From Euglena gracilis (lineage: Eukaryota; Euglenida; Euglenophyceae; Euglenales): 64,000 nt of DNA. The notes beneath the pieces were generated by a model. That model searched no databases. It had not been told where the DNA came from and saw only the letters and a list, made by a program, of their open reading frames with translations. The stretch lies in NCBI GenBank assembly GCA_039621445.1, contig CP154954.1, positions 25,804,954 to 25,868,953 on the forward strand, in the 5' to 3' direction. Shown here piece after piece: positions 51,590 to 63,200 of the stretch. The stretch's first letter is position 1, and each line of letters opens with the position of its first letter. Both the position numbers and the translations under genes were made by a program.

Positions 51590-52406
51590 AATTCCTCCGT
51601 CCCCTCTTGGGACGCCTTCGGCAATCACGCAGTCTCCTCATTCAGGCCTCAGATCTGTAAAAAATCTCTCCCGACATAAAATCTTTGAAAGTGAGCAGCT
51701 GATCGGGTTGGTGAGACCCTGAAAAAGCACCCTAAGAAAGAATGAAGTCGAAGAAATTTGGGATGGGCGATGGGCACTGTCCAAAAGCATTCTGCCGGAC
51801 CTGATTACACGTGGTGGCATTGCAACCCTTGGCGTGGCGAGACAGGGTTCGAAATAAGGAAAGTGGACAGGATTCAGTTTGGGCCCACCCCTCCCCCCAA
51901 ACCGGAGGGGGGGGTCTACACCAACCTGGGGAGAAGGACCCCCCAAAAGGTCAAATTTTTCCTTCTTTTACCCCAATTTTATTTACTTTTTGGCATTTTT
52001 GAAAAATGTTTTTTGGCAAAAATGCAATTTAATGCATTTTTTCCAAAGAAATGCCCGAAAATGGCATTTTCTGGCCGAATTGAATTGAATTGGGAGGCAA
52101 AAAAATTAGCCAGTCCAAAATCGGTCAGCCAAACCGCCAATGCCCCCCCTGGACAGGGGGTCAACCCACCCTCTGTCCTGCGCTTATATTGAACCCTGGA
52201 TGCAGGCCAATGTACCTGACCCCCACCCACCCCCACGCCTGTCTTGACACCGCCATTCCGGTGGATGGCTCTGGTGCTCGTCGCGTGGTCCCAATCGGTC
52301 TTGTGCTGCCACCATCTGGGGTCACATTTTATGGGCAGGCTTGATTGATTTCCGAAATGGTCTCGGTGACCACAACATCAGATTTCATTCACATTGCAGA
52401 ACCGGT

Positions 52407-52723
<317 letters not shown>

Positions 52724-53771
52724 TACAATGCAGGGATTGGTGCTTCCTGAAATGGATAGCTACAGATAATTGCGGATCAGCCCAAAAATCCAAGGGTGAT
52801 AATTATAGATAATTATAGATTCTTATGGATAAGCCAAAAGTTTTGATCCCTGAGGATGGGCAATGACTGCATGAAGCTCATTTATTTTAAAAAGGCCATT
52901 TTCGCCCACTTTAGGTCATTTCTGGCTGCCTTGACTGATCCTGGCTGCTTTTCCGGCCTCCACTTTTGGTCACTTTAGACTACTTCTGGCTGCTTTTGGC
53001 CACTTTTATTTTTACTGCTGTTTGGCCACTTTTGGCTATTTCGTGGTGCGTCTGGTTGCTTCTGGCGTCCTTTGTTGTTTTTTATGGCATTTGCCTAGTT
53101 TTAGGCATTTTTAGGCGATATTGTGATTCGGTTTCATGCGTTTTCTGGATGGATATTCCCAGTAAGGAAGGGATTTTTTGGAATTGTGGATTTTTACAGA
53201 TAACTGCGGAGCACACCAATCCTTGTATAATTCTTTGGGTTGGGGTTTCCCAGTTGTATGTTCAAATCGGTCAATTTTGGGGTTTTGTCAGGAAAGTTTG
53301 TATTTTGGTGGGGGGTTTTTTGCGACGTTTGATTTCCACTCATCAAAATACTCATTGATCAAACCGGTGGAGTGTCTGTGTCTGTGTCTGTGGCTGGGTG
53401 GAATTGGGACATATCCATGAGGACAGTTTCCGCCTGGGAAAACTTTTTGGCCAGCTCGAAAAGCAAGTCTGTTTAAACAATGTGCACAGTCAAAGCGCTG
53501 CACGTTATAACAGGAGGTTTCGATTGTGTCCCATATTTGTTTCTCTTTTTTCCTGTTCGCAGGATTGTTCGTGATTTTTCGTGTCATCTGATTGCATGTG
53601 ATTTGCATGATTTTTTTGCGGATCTCAGAACAATATTCCCAGGGTTAATATCAGTTGTATGTTACATTTCTGGAATGATTGTCAAGATTGCAGTCAAAAT
53701 TTGCAGACGACCTGCAACGTTTGCGATCATGATTGCTGTCTCCGAGATCAAAACAAAATGATTCAAAAATA

Positions 53772-54077
53772 GTAACCCCCCAAAAAATAATACCCCTTGG
53801 GGTATTATTTTTTCGCCCGAAGTCCCGGCCCAAGGGGGGGTATTACTTGGGGGGAAGGTAATAGCTCCACAAGGTTTTCAAAAATTTTCGAAGCTCCATA
53901 GAACCCAGAATAGCACCCAAAACCCCCCATTTATTGCATTTTCGCATGAAATTTAGCATTTTTGGAGGCCTCGTGATCAATATCAGGTCAATATCTGGGT
54001 CGTCGGCCTGAAATTTGGGGGAGGGTATTAACTCGGTCGCCTCCCGGCCCAGGGGGGGGGGGGTATAACTTGGGAGA
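53772..54077. mobile_element. Probable G/C-tract TIR element
   Basis: Starts TAACCCCCCAAAAAATAATA with an immediate foldback, and ends in GGGGGTATAACTTGGGAG; CCCGGCCCA-G-tract-TAT boxes occur near both ends. Terminal match is poor. Confidence 0.4.
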
Positions 54078-54514
54078 GGATCTAGTCAAAAATTTCCATA
54101 CCCCTATGTTTTGTGTGTGAAAATCTGAGACCAGCCGTTGAGAGCAAAAAAATTTGCGATTTGATGCCCCATTCCCACACTGTACGTGTTTGTGTTGCTT
54201 GCACCACACTTATGATGATGATCAGCACACGCTCCATATGCTCCAGCTACAAGTTTTGGTATCTCCCAATCCACAGAAGTTGCCATATGCTGTGAAAATG
54301 ACTTTTTTTGAATCAAGCGGTGCAAACCGCCTCCGTTTTCTAGCACCCCCTCCCCCCCCCCCCGGGCAGGGCTGTACGGGAAGGCCTGGTGGGGGGGGTC
54401 GGACCCCCCCCCCAAGGGGAGGGGGGCGGGGGAGGGGGGGGGTGGGGTCGACCCCCACCACCCACCAGGGCACCCGCTCAAAAAAAAATTATTTTGGCTG
54501 CCCTGTGTGGTCCA

Positions 54515-54671
54515 AAGTGTGCCGGCCATGTTCTGGCAGCAACAGCCCCCTCCCTGCACTGACAGCACAGGCCCCCCGCCCCATCAAGCCGACTCAGTAG
54601 CTCGGGGCCCTCCATCACACCGGTGGCCCCGGCCAACACCCCACGCCTCAGGCGGTCGCCTGAGAAGAACC
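54515..54671 (-). CDS. Possible minus-strand exon
   Basis: Begins after acceptor TTCTTCTCAG and reads DRLRRGVLAGATGVMEGP then ELLSRLDGAGGLCC. GT donors follow (CTGTCA-GTGCAG). No partner exon or family found. Confidence 0.25.
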
Positions 54672-56630
54672 GGCATTCCGACAAGCCCTTTCCTTTTGTT
54701 GTGACGGGGCGCTTCTCCGGTTTTCGAGACCAGAAACACCCCTCTTCCCCTGGGGTCGGTTATTTTTACCTATTCTCTGGTTTGACCCTAACCGCATCTT
54801 TACCCTTAACACGCTGATGCCCAACATGTTCTGCATACATTTTGGGACAGTCTCTAGGGAGGAGACCCCGCATCGACGCAGGCAAGCACCTCCAGCGACA
54901 AATCCCGACAAATCTGACAAATTCAACAATTATGGAAATTTAGCATGTGCCTCTAGTAATATACCCAGTTCATTTTTGCTTTATTTTTTGGGGACGAGAT
55001 TTGGGGGTTTGCTTTGCTCGTAGGTTGTCATAACCCAAATTCACGCTCCACGTCATCAATGACGCTTTTGGTTTGTATGTGTACCGCGAAAGGAGTTCCT
55101 ATGCCATAGAAAGTCTGATAAGGGAAGATCACCATCCCATAGAGAAACCATATGGTGGGCCACACCTTATTTGGCTTTGAAAAGAAGTCACTGACTGGTT
55201 TTTGGAAGAGTGTAAATTAAACCGAATTCCCAGAACAACAATTGACAAAGAAACAAAAGGCAAAGAATATCTACGGCTTCTGCTTCTGGAGGGTTCATGA
55301 GAGTACCCCCCCCCTCCGGGGTACACAGGGAAAACGAAGGCAGAGCATTCTTCGATTGGGCTGCTTCAACGGGAGGGGATACATCTTTCCACAGGGTTCT
55401 GAAGGCACACATTTGGAATGCAATTTTTGAGTTTCATTGAGCTTCCGCATTCTGCAGAGGCTTTTGAGGGGAACGAAACGGGATCGCAGTTGTCACCTTC
55501 CGCCCCCTTGGCTCCACAAATATGCTCAGGGTTTGGCATCCCCCGTTGTACGTATGATTCCACACAATTGGCCCCTTGGGGGGGGGTCATTTCCGTTTGG
55601 GTAATTTGGCCCGTTTTCCTGTGCTGTCCACCGGGGTGACAACCGGCGTCGATCACCTGTTCTGACGTCCAGTTGGGGGGAGGGGACGATGCAAGCAGAA
55701 TAGAAACCATGTTTCTGATCCCTGTGAGGAGGCGTTGAGCCGGTGGCCAAGTGACAGTGTTGCTGGATGTGCAACGGCTTGGGCCCATCACCAAATGCTG
55801 GGGCTTCCCTCTTTGATGGCACCATATATATATATCCGGCTCCCGCCCCCTGCCCGCCCACCCGCCTGCCTGCCCCCCCCCTGCCTGTCGACCTGACTTG
55901 CACGTGTGTCGATTCACTCCCGCACAGACAATTGCCCACTCCCGCACAGGCCCTCGCCGACTGCTGGCCCCCTCATCACCCTGCCATTTCCAAAGCCAGT
56001 CTCTGTCCGGGCTTTTTTTAAGGAAGGTCGCACCCCCCAGGGAAATGCAATGGGCAGGGGGTTTGGCATTTCAGTCCCCCCCCCTGAGTGGTTTGAAGTG
56101 GGTACTGCTATGGTAGTTTTTTTTTGGGTTTTTTTTGCTCTTTCGACGCCTCACCGGAATTTGAGGCACCACAAGGGTGGAGACAGCGAAGCCTGCTCTG
56201 ACTGACTGTCTGACCCAACCCACTCCCGCGAAAAGCTCCCCAGCCTCGACTTCTGACCATCCTGCACAGCTCCTCGCCCCACCCCAGACACCACAGCTTT
56301 CCGTCTGGTTCTGCAGTCTTCAGCACCCCAGCCGATGCCTGATACCGGCACAGAACGTTGACTCTTAGTGCTTTCAGATCCTGTTTCACGGTATGTGTTC
56401 GAAGAGTGCCGAGAACGCAACTGGGGATTTAGGCGGGCATCAACAAAGTCTTGCTCGTTCTTGCTGTCTTTTTTCTCTCCATTGTGCAGGTGCACCAGTG
56501 CACCCCCTAAAGGAATCCTTTCTGGAGTAGGCAGATGGGGAGTGGTGAATCAAAGGTGAAGGGTCTAATCGAACATTTCTGGTTTTCACCCATATTTTGT
56601 TTTGGGGGTGCCTGGGGAACCGCCCCTTCC

Positions 56631-56965
56631 TCCTCCTCCTCCTCCTCCTCCTCCTCCTCTTCTTCAAGGAACATTTTCCCTCCAAGCAGGGTGAAGTCCC
56701 TGGGTCCGAGGGGGTATTACCGGGTCTGGCCGACCTTTTTCCCCATAGAGAAATGCCCACACAGCATAGCTTTAACGAGTTTGACATGGAAGAGTTAGCC
56801 CGAGGAACATGTGATGGGCCATTTATCAAAAATACACAATGTGGTGTCCCGGTGTCCCTTAAACCACAAGGAGGAGAAGAAGAAGAAGAAGAAGAGGCGG
56901 AGGAGGGGGAAGAGGAAGAGGTGGTGGTGGCGGAGGAGGAGGAGGAGGAAGAGGAAGGAACACTG
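56631..56965. repeat. (TCC)n tract and facing (GAA/GGA)n tract
   Basis: A TCC run at 56631-56662 and a purine run at about 56868-56965 are partly complementary. The second would encode an acidic Glu run in an open frame 56597-57328, but splice and family support are lacking. Confidence 0.6.
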
Positions 56966-57019
56966 CACTTTGCCCACCTATTTGTCCAACCGTTGCCATC
57001 ACCCTCTCCTCCTTCTCCC

Positions 57020-57234
57020 CGCAGCCCCTCCACTCGGCCGGGCGATGGACAACCTTCTCCAGGCCAACACCCCCGTCCAGCGCGAGGGCGCCCAGCCCAC
57101 GCCCAGCTTTCCCCCCGGCCAGGGCTGTCCGGGAAGCCCCGAGACCTTGACAGGGGTCAACCCCCCCACCAAGCCTTCCCGTACCGCCCTGCCTCCGGCA
57201 GCCTGCCCTCCTCCCCGCAGGTCAGCTTCCTCAC
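57020..57234 (+). CDS. Exon interrupted by a 72-bp hAT-like MITE
   Basis: Acceptor CTCCCCGCAG, then LGRAMDNLLQANTPVQREG and AQPTPSFPPG up to 57119. After removing 57120-57199 the frame continues SLPSSPQVSFLTALGQAGK to about 57234. No domain recognised. It may be an upstream exon of the ATPase gene at 60202, but phases were not closed. Confidence 0.35.
57120..57191. mobile_element. 72-bp hAT-like MITE, family A
   Basis: Ends CAGGGCTGTCCGGGAAG and CTTCCCGTACCGCCCTG. Flanks CCCCCGGC (57112-57119) and CCTCCGGC (57192-57199) match at seven of eight positions. Confidence 0.75.
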
Positions 57235-57554
57235 CGCCCTGGGGCAGGCAGGCAAAGGGTTGGGTGGCCAACCCCCCCCCCCCCGCGGGCGCGTGGAAAC
57301 TGTTTCGCCGGCATGCTTGGAGGAGTGATTCCGCAAAGTGGAGCCTCCCACAGTACCCCACATTTAAGGGTGGGGGCTCCATTTTATGCCATGTATGTAT
57401 ATATACATGTATATGTATATATGTACATATATACATATACATGTATATATACACGTACATATATGTATGTGTATCTGTATGTGTGTAATATATACGTATA
57501 TGACACACATATGTGTATACACACGTATGTATATGTATATGCACGTGTGTGTAT

Positions 57555-57690
57555 ATGTATGTATGTATGTATGTATGCATGTATGTATGTATGTATGTAT
57601 GTATGTATGTATGTATGTATGTATGTATGTATGTATGTATGTATGTATGTATGTATGTATGTATGTATGTATGTATGTATGTATGTATGT
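57555..57690. repeat. (ATGT)n microsatellite
   Basis: Regular tetranucleotide run within a wider TA/TG-rich stretch from about 57390 to 57730. Confidence 0.95.
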
Positions 57691-58449
57691 ATATGTATAC
57701 ATATGATAATATATGTATGCATATGTATGTGGGCTGGCCCTTGGGCTTGGGCCAGGTCGGGGCGGGACGCGCGCATCAGGTCCCCTCCTCCTCCCCACGG
57801 CGGCCCCCCTGCCAACCCAGCCCCCGCCCCGTGCCAGCCGCCCGCCCCCCTCGCCATGGTGCTGACCAACTCCCCGCCCCCGCCCCGCCAAGCCACCTCC
57901 CCCACCCTGGGCCGGACTGGGGGGGTGGAGGGGGGCGGACGGCATTATGTTTCAGGCAAGTGCTTTTTTCAATTTTGGGGGTATTTTAAGGCTTTTTGAG
58001 GCATTTATTTTCCAAGGCACAGTCCGGACATCAAACCAACGTCGGTCCGATTCAAAAGCCAAAAAAAAGTCGAAAAACTCATTTAGGTGGATGGCAGTTT
58101 TCCAGCGATGCCAAAAAATCATTTTTTCCCGGGTTAGCTTGTTTTGCCAATATTTTTCTTCATTATTTATTGCTAGGTCAGAGAAAATTCTGCCAAAATG
58201 ACTGATGTTGACTGACTGGTGTTTTGAGGCATTTTAAGGCGCATCGTGTTGTTTCAGGTTTTTTAAGTTGCGGTATTGCCTAGGTGGGTGAGGGGTGTGG
58301 TTTGGTGGCCAATGGGGGGGGGACCGCAAACAGGGGATCGGGGCACCCCACACACCCATAAATTAATGGAATTTAATTGATTTATTTTTTTAATTAATCA
58401 ACTAAAAGCGTGTCCCAAACGCCATTCTTGTTCTGACGCATCATCACAT

Positions 58450-58632
58450 TTGAAAGGGTCGGCATTGCAAATCGGTGCGCGTCGGACAAGCGGCCGGCAG
58501 CCCCGCCCGGCGCCCAAGCTGGGGGCGCGGTCCCCCTGGAAGGGCCGGCTAGGCAGCAGCCGCATGTCCAAGACCGAGTCCCTCGCCAACAAGCAAGGCT
58601 CCATGGCCGCGGCCGGCTCGAGCGTTGGTTGA
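58450..58632 (+). CDS. Possible exon, Ser/Arg/Gly-rich
   Basis: An AG acceptor (TTTGAAAG) precedes a frame reading ALQIGARRTSGRQPRPAPKL and then KTESLANKQGSMAAAGSS. Possibly part of the N-terminal region of the downstream ATPase gene. No family recognised. Confidence 0.3.
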   Translation: MKGSALQIGARRTSGRQPRPAPKLGARSPWKGRLGSSRMSKTESLANKQGSMAAAGSSVG

Positions 58633-59119
58633 GACACACGTTCAAGAGGCAAATACCCCCTCTGTTGTAAGGCAGGGTGCGCTGTGGCCAACGAGGGTTG
58701 CTGGGGGTGGTGGCGTCGGGCTACGCGTCCAAACAGTGTACAGTTGTAGTGATCTTTTCGAAGGGGTTGCATATTTTTTCCTCATCAACCAGGGTTTCGC
58801 CGGCCAAAAAAAAAACAGAACAGACAGTTCAGAGTGTGTCTCTGAGGTGGGAAATATCCAAGAAAGTTGTTTTTTTGAGGCATTTGCATTTGCATCTTAA
58901 ATTGTTGAATGGCTGGCCATTCCTTTGTTTGGTTAGCCTGGGGGGGGAGAGGTGCTCAAGGACAGACTTGCTCACTCCGTCGGCTAGGGCTCCTCTGCTT
59001 GCACCCTGTATTTGGAAGGGTAAATCTGATCGCCCCTGCCTGCCAGAAAGGTTCGCTGCTCAATGTACTCCACACAGGGGCAGTTAAACCAGCTTTGCGT
59101 GCAGGTCCTGCCCCAACAA

Positions 59120-59265
59120 TAAAGATGAGTGTTGAACCAACATGAAAGGGAGGTCCTCCAAAGGACTCCTCAAAGAGAGGTTCTCCAAAAGTTAAAGATG
59201 AGTTGAAACCAACATGAAAGGGAGGTCCTCCAAAGGACTCCTCAAAGAGAGGTTCTCCAAAAGTT
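59120..59265. repeat. Tandem duplication, about 73-bp unit
   Basis: Two adjacent copies share AGGTCCTCCAAAGGACTCCT and flanking bases with few differences. Confidence 0.9.
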
Positions 59266-59577
59266 CGTCGGAAATTTTCCATTACTTTGTCTCCGATTAT
59301 GGTCCAAAACAGGTGTTTCCAAATCAGAAGCAGAGATTCTGCAGTGCCCTTTTTGACGCATACTGAGTACAAAAATGAGAACCACAAACGCTTTACATTT
59401 TCAGCGTTTTCTTTCAGTCTCGATTCCGTCAACTTTTTTCAGTCTCCATTAAAAAGCAATCTTTCAATTATAATTGGTTTCCCAAAATGCTTGAGGTTTT
59501 TCCACACATTTTTTTTTAGAGGTTTGGAAATCAAGATATATATATATAAGGTAGCAAGAGTTACTCGGCCCACGGGC

Positions 59578-60031
59578 AGAGTAAAGTCTACAGGGGGAGG
59601 GGGGTCCGTGTAGCATCCCCCACGCCCAAGCTTCGGGAAAATTCGGGGCTATTTCTCGGGATAGGGTTAGGGTTCCGACCGGATTCCGGGACGGCGCCCC
59701 ATTTGGAATTTAGGTAGAGGTTCGGCCGCATTGCCGACAGTTTCCGACCGAATTAGGGTCGAATTGCGGTAAAATTACGACGAAAGGGCGACCCAAAAAT
59801 CTTCAAAACGGCGACCTAACTTCCGGCCTAACTTTATCCCTAAAACGTGCCAATTTTCTGTGCGCCGATTCTAACCCTAACCTTATTCCTCTGATAATAA
59901 GTGCGGTCTCGCCCCGGATCCGACGGAGTTGGCCCGGATCCGGCGCTGTTCCGGGGCCCCGCGGGGCCGAATCGGCTGGACCGGGGGACTGGTGGGATTC
60001 TACACGTGCCCCCCCCTGGAGGTTTTACTCT
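59578..60031. mobile_element. About 454-bp TIR element
   Basis: The left end AGAGTAAAG...CAGGGGGAGGGGGGTCCGTG and right end (inverse CACGTGCCCCCCCCTGGAGG...TTTACTCT) match over nearly 40 bp with several differences. GGTTAGGG and CTAACCCTAACC stretches inside are too short to be telomeric. Confidence 0.65.
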
Positions 60032-60201
60032 AAAGTCTTGCTAAAGTCTTGCTGCCATATATAAATATAATATATGTTATATACTAATAGACGTGTATAT
60101 GTGCATATATATATATATATATATATCTGTATGTATAATAGATATAATTATAATATACAAAATAAACGAAACCGCTGAATTCTCCGTCACCGTGGAGCCA
60201 G

Positions 60202-63200
60202 CCCTCAAGAGGTGCCCAACGCTGGCGCCTCCGGCTTCGAGGGGGCCCCGGGGTCGATCCATGAGCCGCCGGAGCTGGACCTCGACGCGGACCTGGAGAA
60301 GGAGCTGTCCCTGGAGCCGGAGGTGGTGGAGGAGGTGCCCCACGTGTTCCGGATCGTCCTGACGGGAGGGCCCTGTGGGGGTGTGCCGTCCTTCCGGAAA
60401 TTCCTGCTCTTGCGGTGGACCATGCTCAATGATGATTTCGACTCCCCCTTTGGCGCTCTTCTTCCGTTGGGTTGTATAATAACGTTCTGTGTTCTTTGTC
60501 ATCCCCATCCCAGGCCTGAAACCCCATATGGGTGGTGGGTGGGGGCCCCCCCCACCAGGACGGATTTGAGGTGGGAGTTTTTTAAATTTTCTCTTCGGCT
60601 CCAAAGGAATTTCCGCTTGTGCGGTGCTGTGGTGGGGGTGGGGTTCGGCCCCCAGACCTTCCCGTGCAACCCCGCGCCGCCTCTTCGGTGCAGCACGGAG
60701 TCTGCCGCCACCCCCATCAGTCTGGAGCCACCCCCCACCCATGACGTCCCTCCCCGCCTGCCGGTTTCCCTCGCAGGTAAGACGACTGCGCTCTCCACCA
60801 TCGCGGACTACCTCCGGTCCCTGGGCACCCAGGTCCGTGTGCTCCCCAGCCCTGTGCCGCGCCTGCCAGCAGGCGGTGCGTGGTTGGCCCCGCCCTTGCA
60901 GCATTATCCGCTGGGGACGGCACCGTCTCTGCAACACGGCTGATGGCGCAGCACGTGCTGTGCAGCTTTTCGTTCGGCGGTAGAGCATAGGATGGCCCCC
61001 AAAGTGCGATGGGAATCGGGCAATTTCACGGGAACTGCAAGAAACCAGCAAGAAAACAGTGGCCCGGCTATCCACCCAGGCCACAAATTTTCCCCCTGAG
61101 ACCCCCCCCGCAGCATTTGCATACGTTCCGAAAGTCAGCCTTTCGTCCTTCGGCCCCCGCCCCCCACAGGTGTTCATGGTGCCGGAGAACGCCACCATCT
61201 TCGCCAACGGCGGGGCGGGCTTCCCGGTGCACTCCTCCAAGGCGCAGCAGATGTGCTGGGAGCAGGGCCATGCAGGAATCCCCACAACCTTATGGGGGGG
61301 GGGCGCCCCCCCCCCCCCATCCTGGTGGTCGGGGGGGGGGATCCCGACAACAGGGGGGGGGGAATGCGTTTCGCATTTTTTCGCATTTTTGCGCAGCGCA
61401 TGCGCACAAATTTTCCTGCGCACCCCCGCCCCGCAGCGCTGCTTTTTGACACATTTTTCGTGATTTTCTAAAATTTTCGCAGACCATTTTTGCAATTTTG
61501 CAAAAATTTGAAATTTTCGACGCTTAAACCCTCACTACATCAAGGTGCCAGCATGGGGGTAGCAGGGAGCATTTTTTCTGGATTTTGCACATTTTTGCGC
61601 ACACAAAAATGCGCAGCGCATTTTGCGCATTTTTGCGCACCGAGGGGGCGAGCGCACCCCCCCCCCCCTGCCGACAACCCCTCCCCACCAGGCTTTCCCG
61701 GTGCAGCCCTGGCCGGGAGAGCTCCCGCATCATGTGCCAGATGAAGATGGAGGGCCAGCGGCCCCTTGGCGCCACCCCCCCCCCCGGTCGGGACGCTATT
61801 GTTTGAAAAGAATGGAAGTGTTTTTTCTGCCGCTGCGGCCCATCCCCCTGGGCACTCTGGGCATTGGTGAGACGCCGCCAAAATTTCGGTATTTCGGCAT
61901 CGACCTATCCAAAATTTCGGTATTTCGGTATCGACCTCGCCAAAATTTTGATGTCGACCTCTGCTACCCTTCACATTCCCCGAAAAGAGGTGTCTCATCA
62001 TCGTCGCCGTTACTGAGTCAGGATTTGAATTCTTTTTTGATGTTTCCCAGGGCGTTTTGTGTCTCGCCGCCAAGTAACATAGGGGCCTTTGTTTTGCACA
62101 GGAGGATGGCAGGAGGTCGATGGCCCCGCTTCCGGTCTCGTTTCTGAGATGGATGCAGCCATACCCCGACGTACCCGGCTCAGCCTCCTCCACCTGGGAT
62201 TGCCATCCTGGAGGCATCAACAGAGTGCAAATTGCATTATTTCCTGGAACAGCAGAAAGTTGCCCACGTGTTGAAAACGTGGTGGTTTTTGGAAGGCCTG
62301 GAAGTGACAGGGAGACAACAAGAAGGCCAGCCAGTGCAAGATCATTCGAGGGCAAGTATTACCCCAACCCCGGGGGGGGGGGGGGCAGGAGAGTGGGCAA
62401 TGCACCGCTGCGGGGGACTGCTTCATCCAGATCGCGAAGTCGAGCGGCAAGCCCACCGTGGTGCTGTGCGACCGCGGGACGATGGACGCTGCAGCCTACA
62501 TGGACTCGCAGGTCTGACCCCACCCCACCTTTGAAGAGTACTGGCTGGGGCTCAAATGATCCGTCGAATGAAGCCCGATGTGTAGAGACCAGGTCAAGCG
62601 CATTGGCTGGAAATTTCGAGTTTGCTGAAAAAGGCTCCAGGCTAACTCCCATCCCCTGGGTTGGGGTCCCAATGCTGGGAGCAGACCAGCGCTCGCACCC
62701 AACGTAGGAAACATGGAGGTGGAGATGTGAAAGCAAAAAGAGCAAGGCATTTTTTGATTTTGAAGTTCCATACAAAACGTTGCATACAAAATTGATCAGG
62801 AAAAAAATTGGTTGGGCAAAAATCGCCCAAATATTTCCTCAGCATTTTAAGGATTCCGCCCAATTTTTTCACCGACTGTGCACTTGAAGCATCTCCAGAA
62901 AAAGATATACCAAATGGTTGTTTTCTGGATGAATTCTGGTTTTTGTTCCTTTTTTCTGAACTCAATCTAATGAATTCTGGATAAAAGGAAGGGACATATG
63001 CCAAGGGGCTAAGGGCTGATAACTCGGTGGCCGAGAGTTCAGCGCCGGACCGAGGGGTCGTGCATTGATTGTCATTCAGCATCATGTTTTCTAGAAGGAG
63101 AACCACCACTCACTTATTTCCAGACCAATTACCATAGTTTGGGTGCCCAAATATGTGCCCAATTTTTCCGCAATCAATTTTTCCTGAACTAATTTATACA

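Noticed and set aside
56597-57328. 244-codon frame with poly-Leu and poly-Glu runs
   Set aside because: The runs come from TCC and GAA/GGA repeats; no start, splice or family evidence, though the part after 57020 may be a real exon.
59660-59885. Telomere-like TTAGGG/CCCTAA words
   Set aside because: One or two units only, in opposite orientations, inside a TIR element.
60077-61495. 472-codon minus-strand open frame
   Set aside because: It is antisense to the phase-consistent ATPase exons on the plus strand and reads as low-complexity Arg/Pro/Gly sequence.
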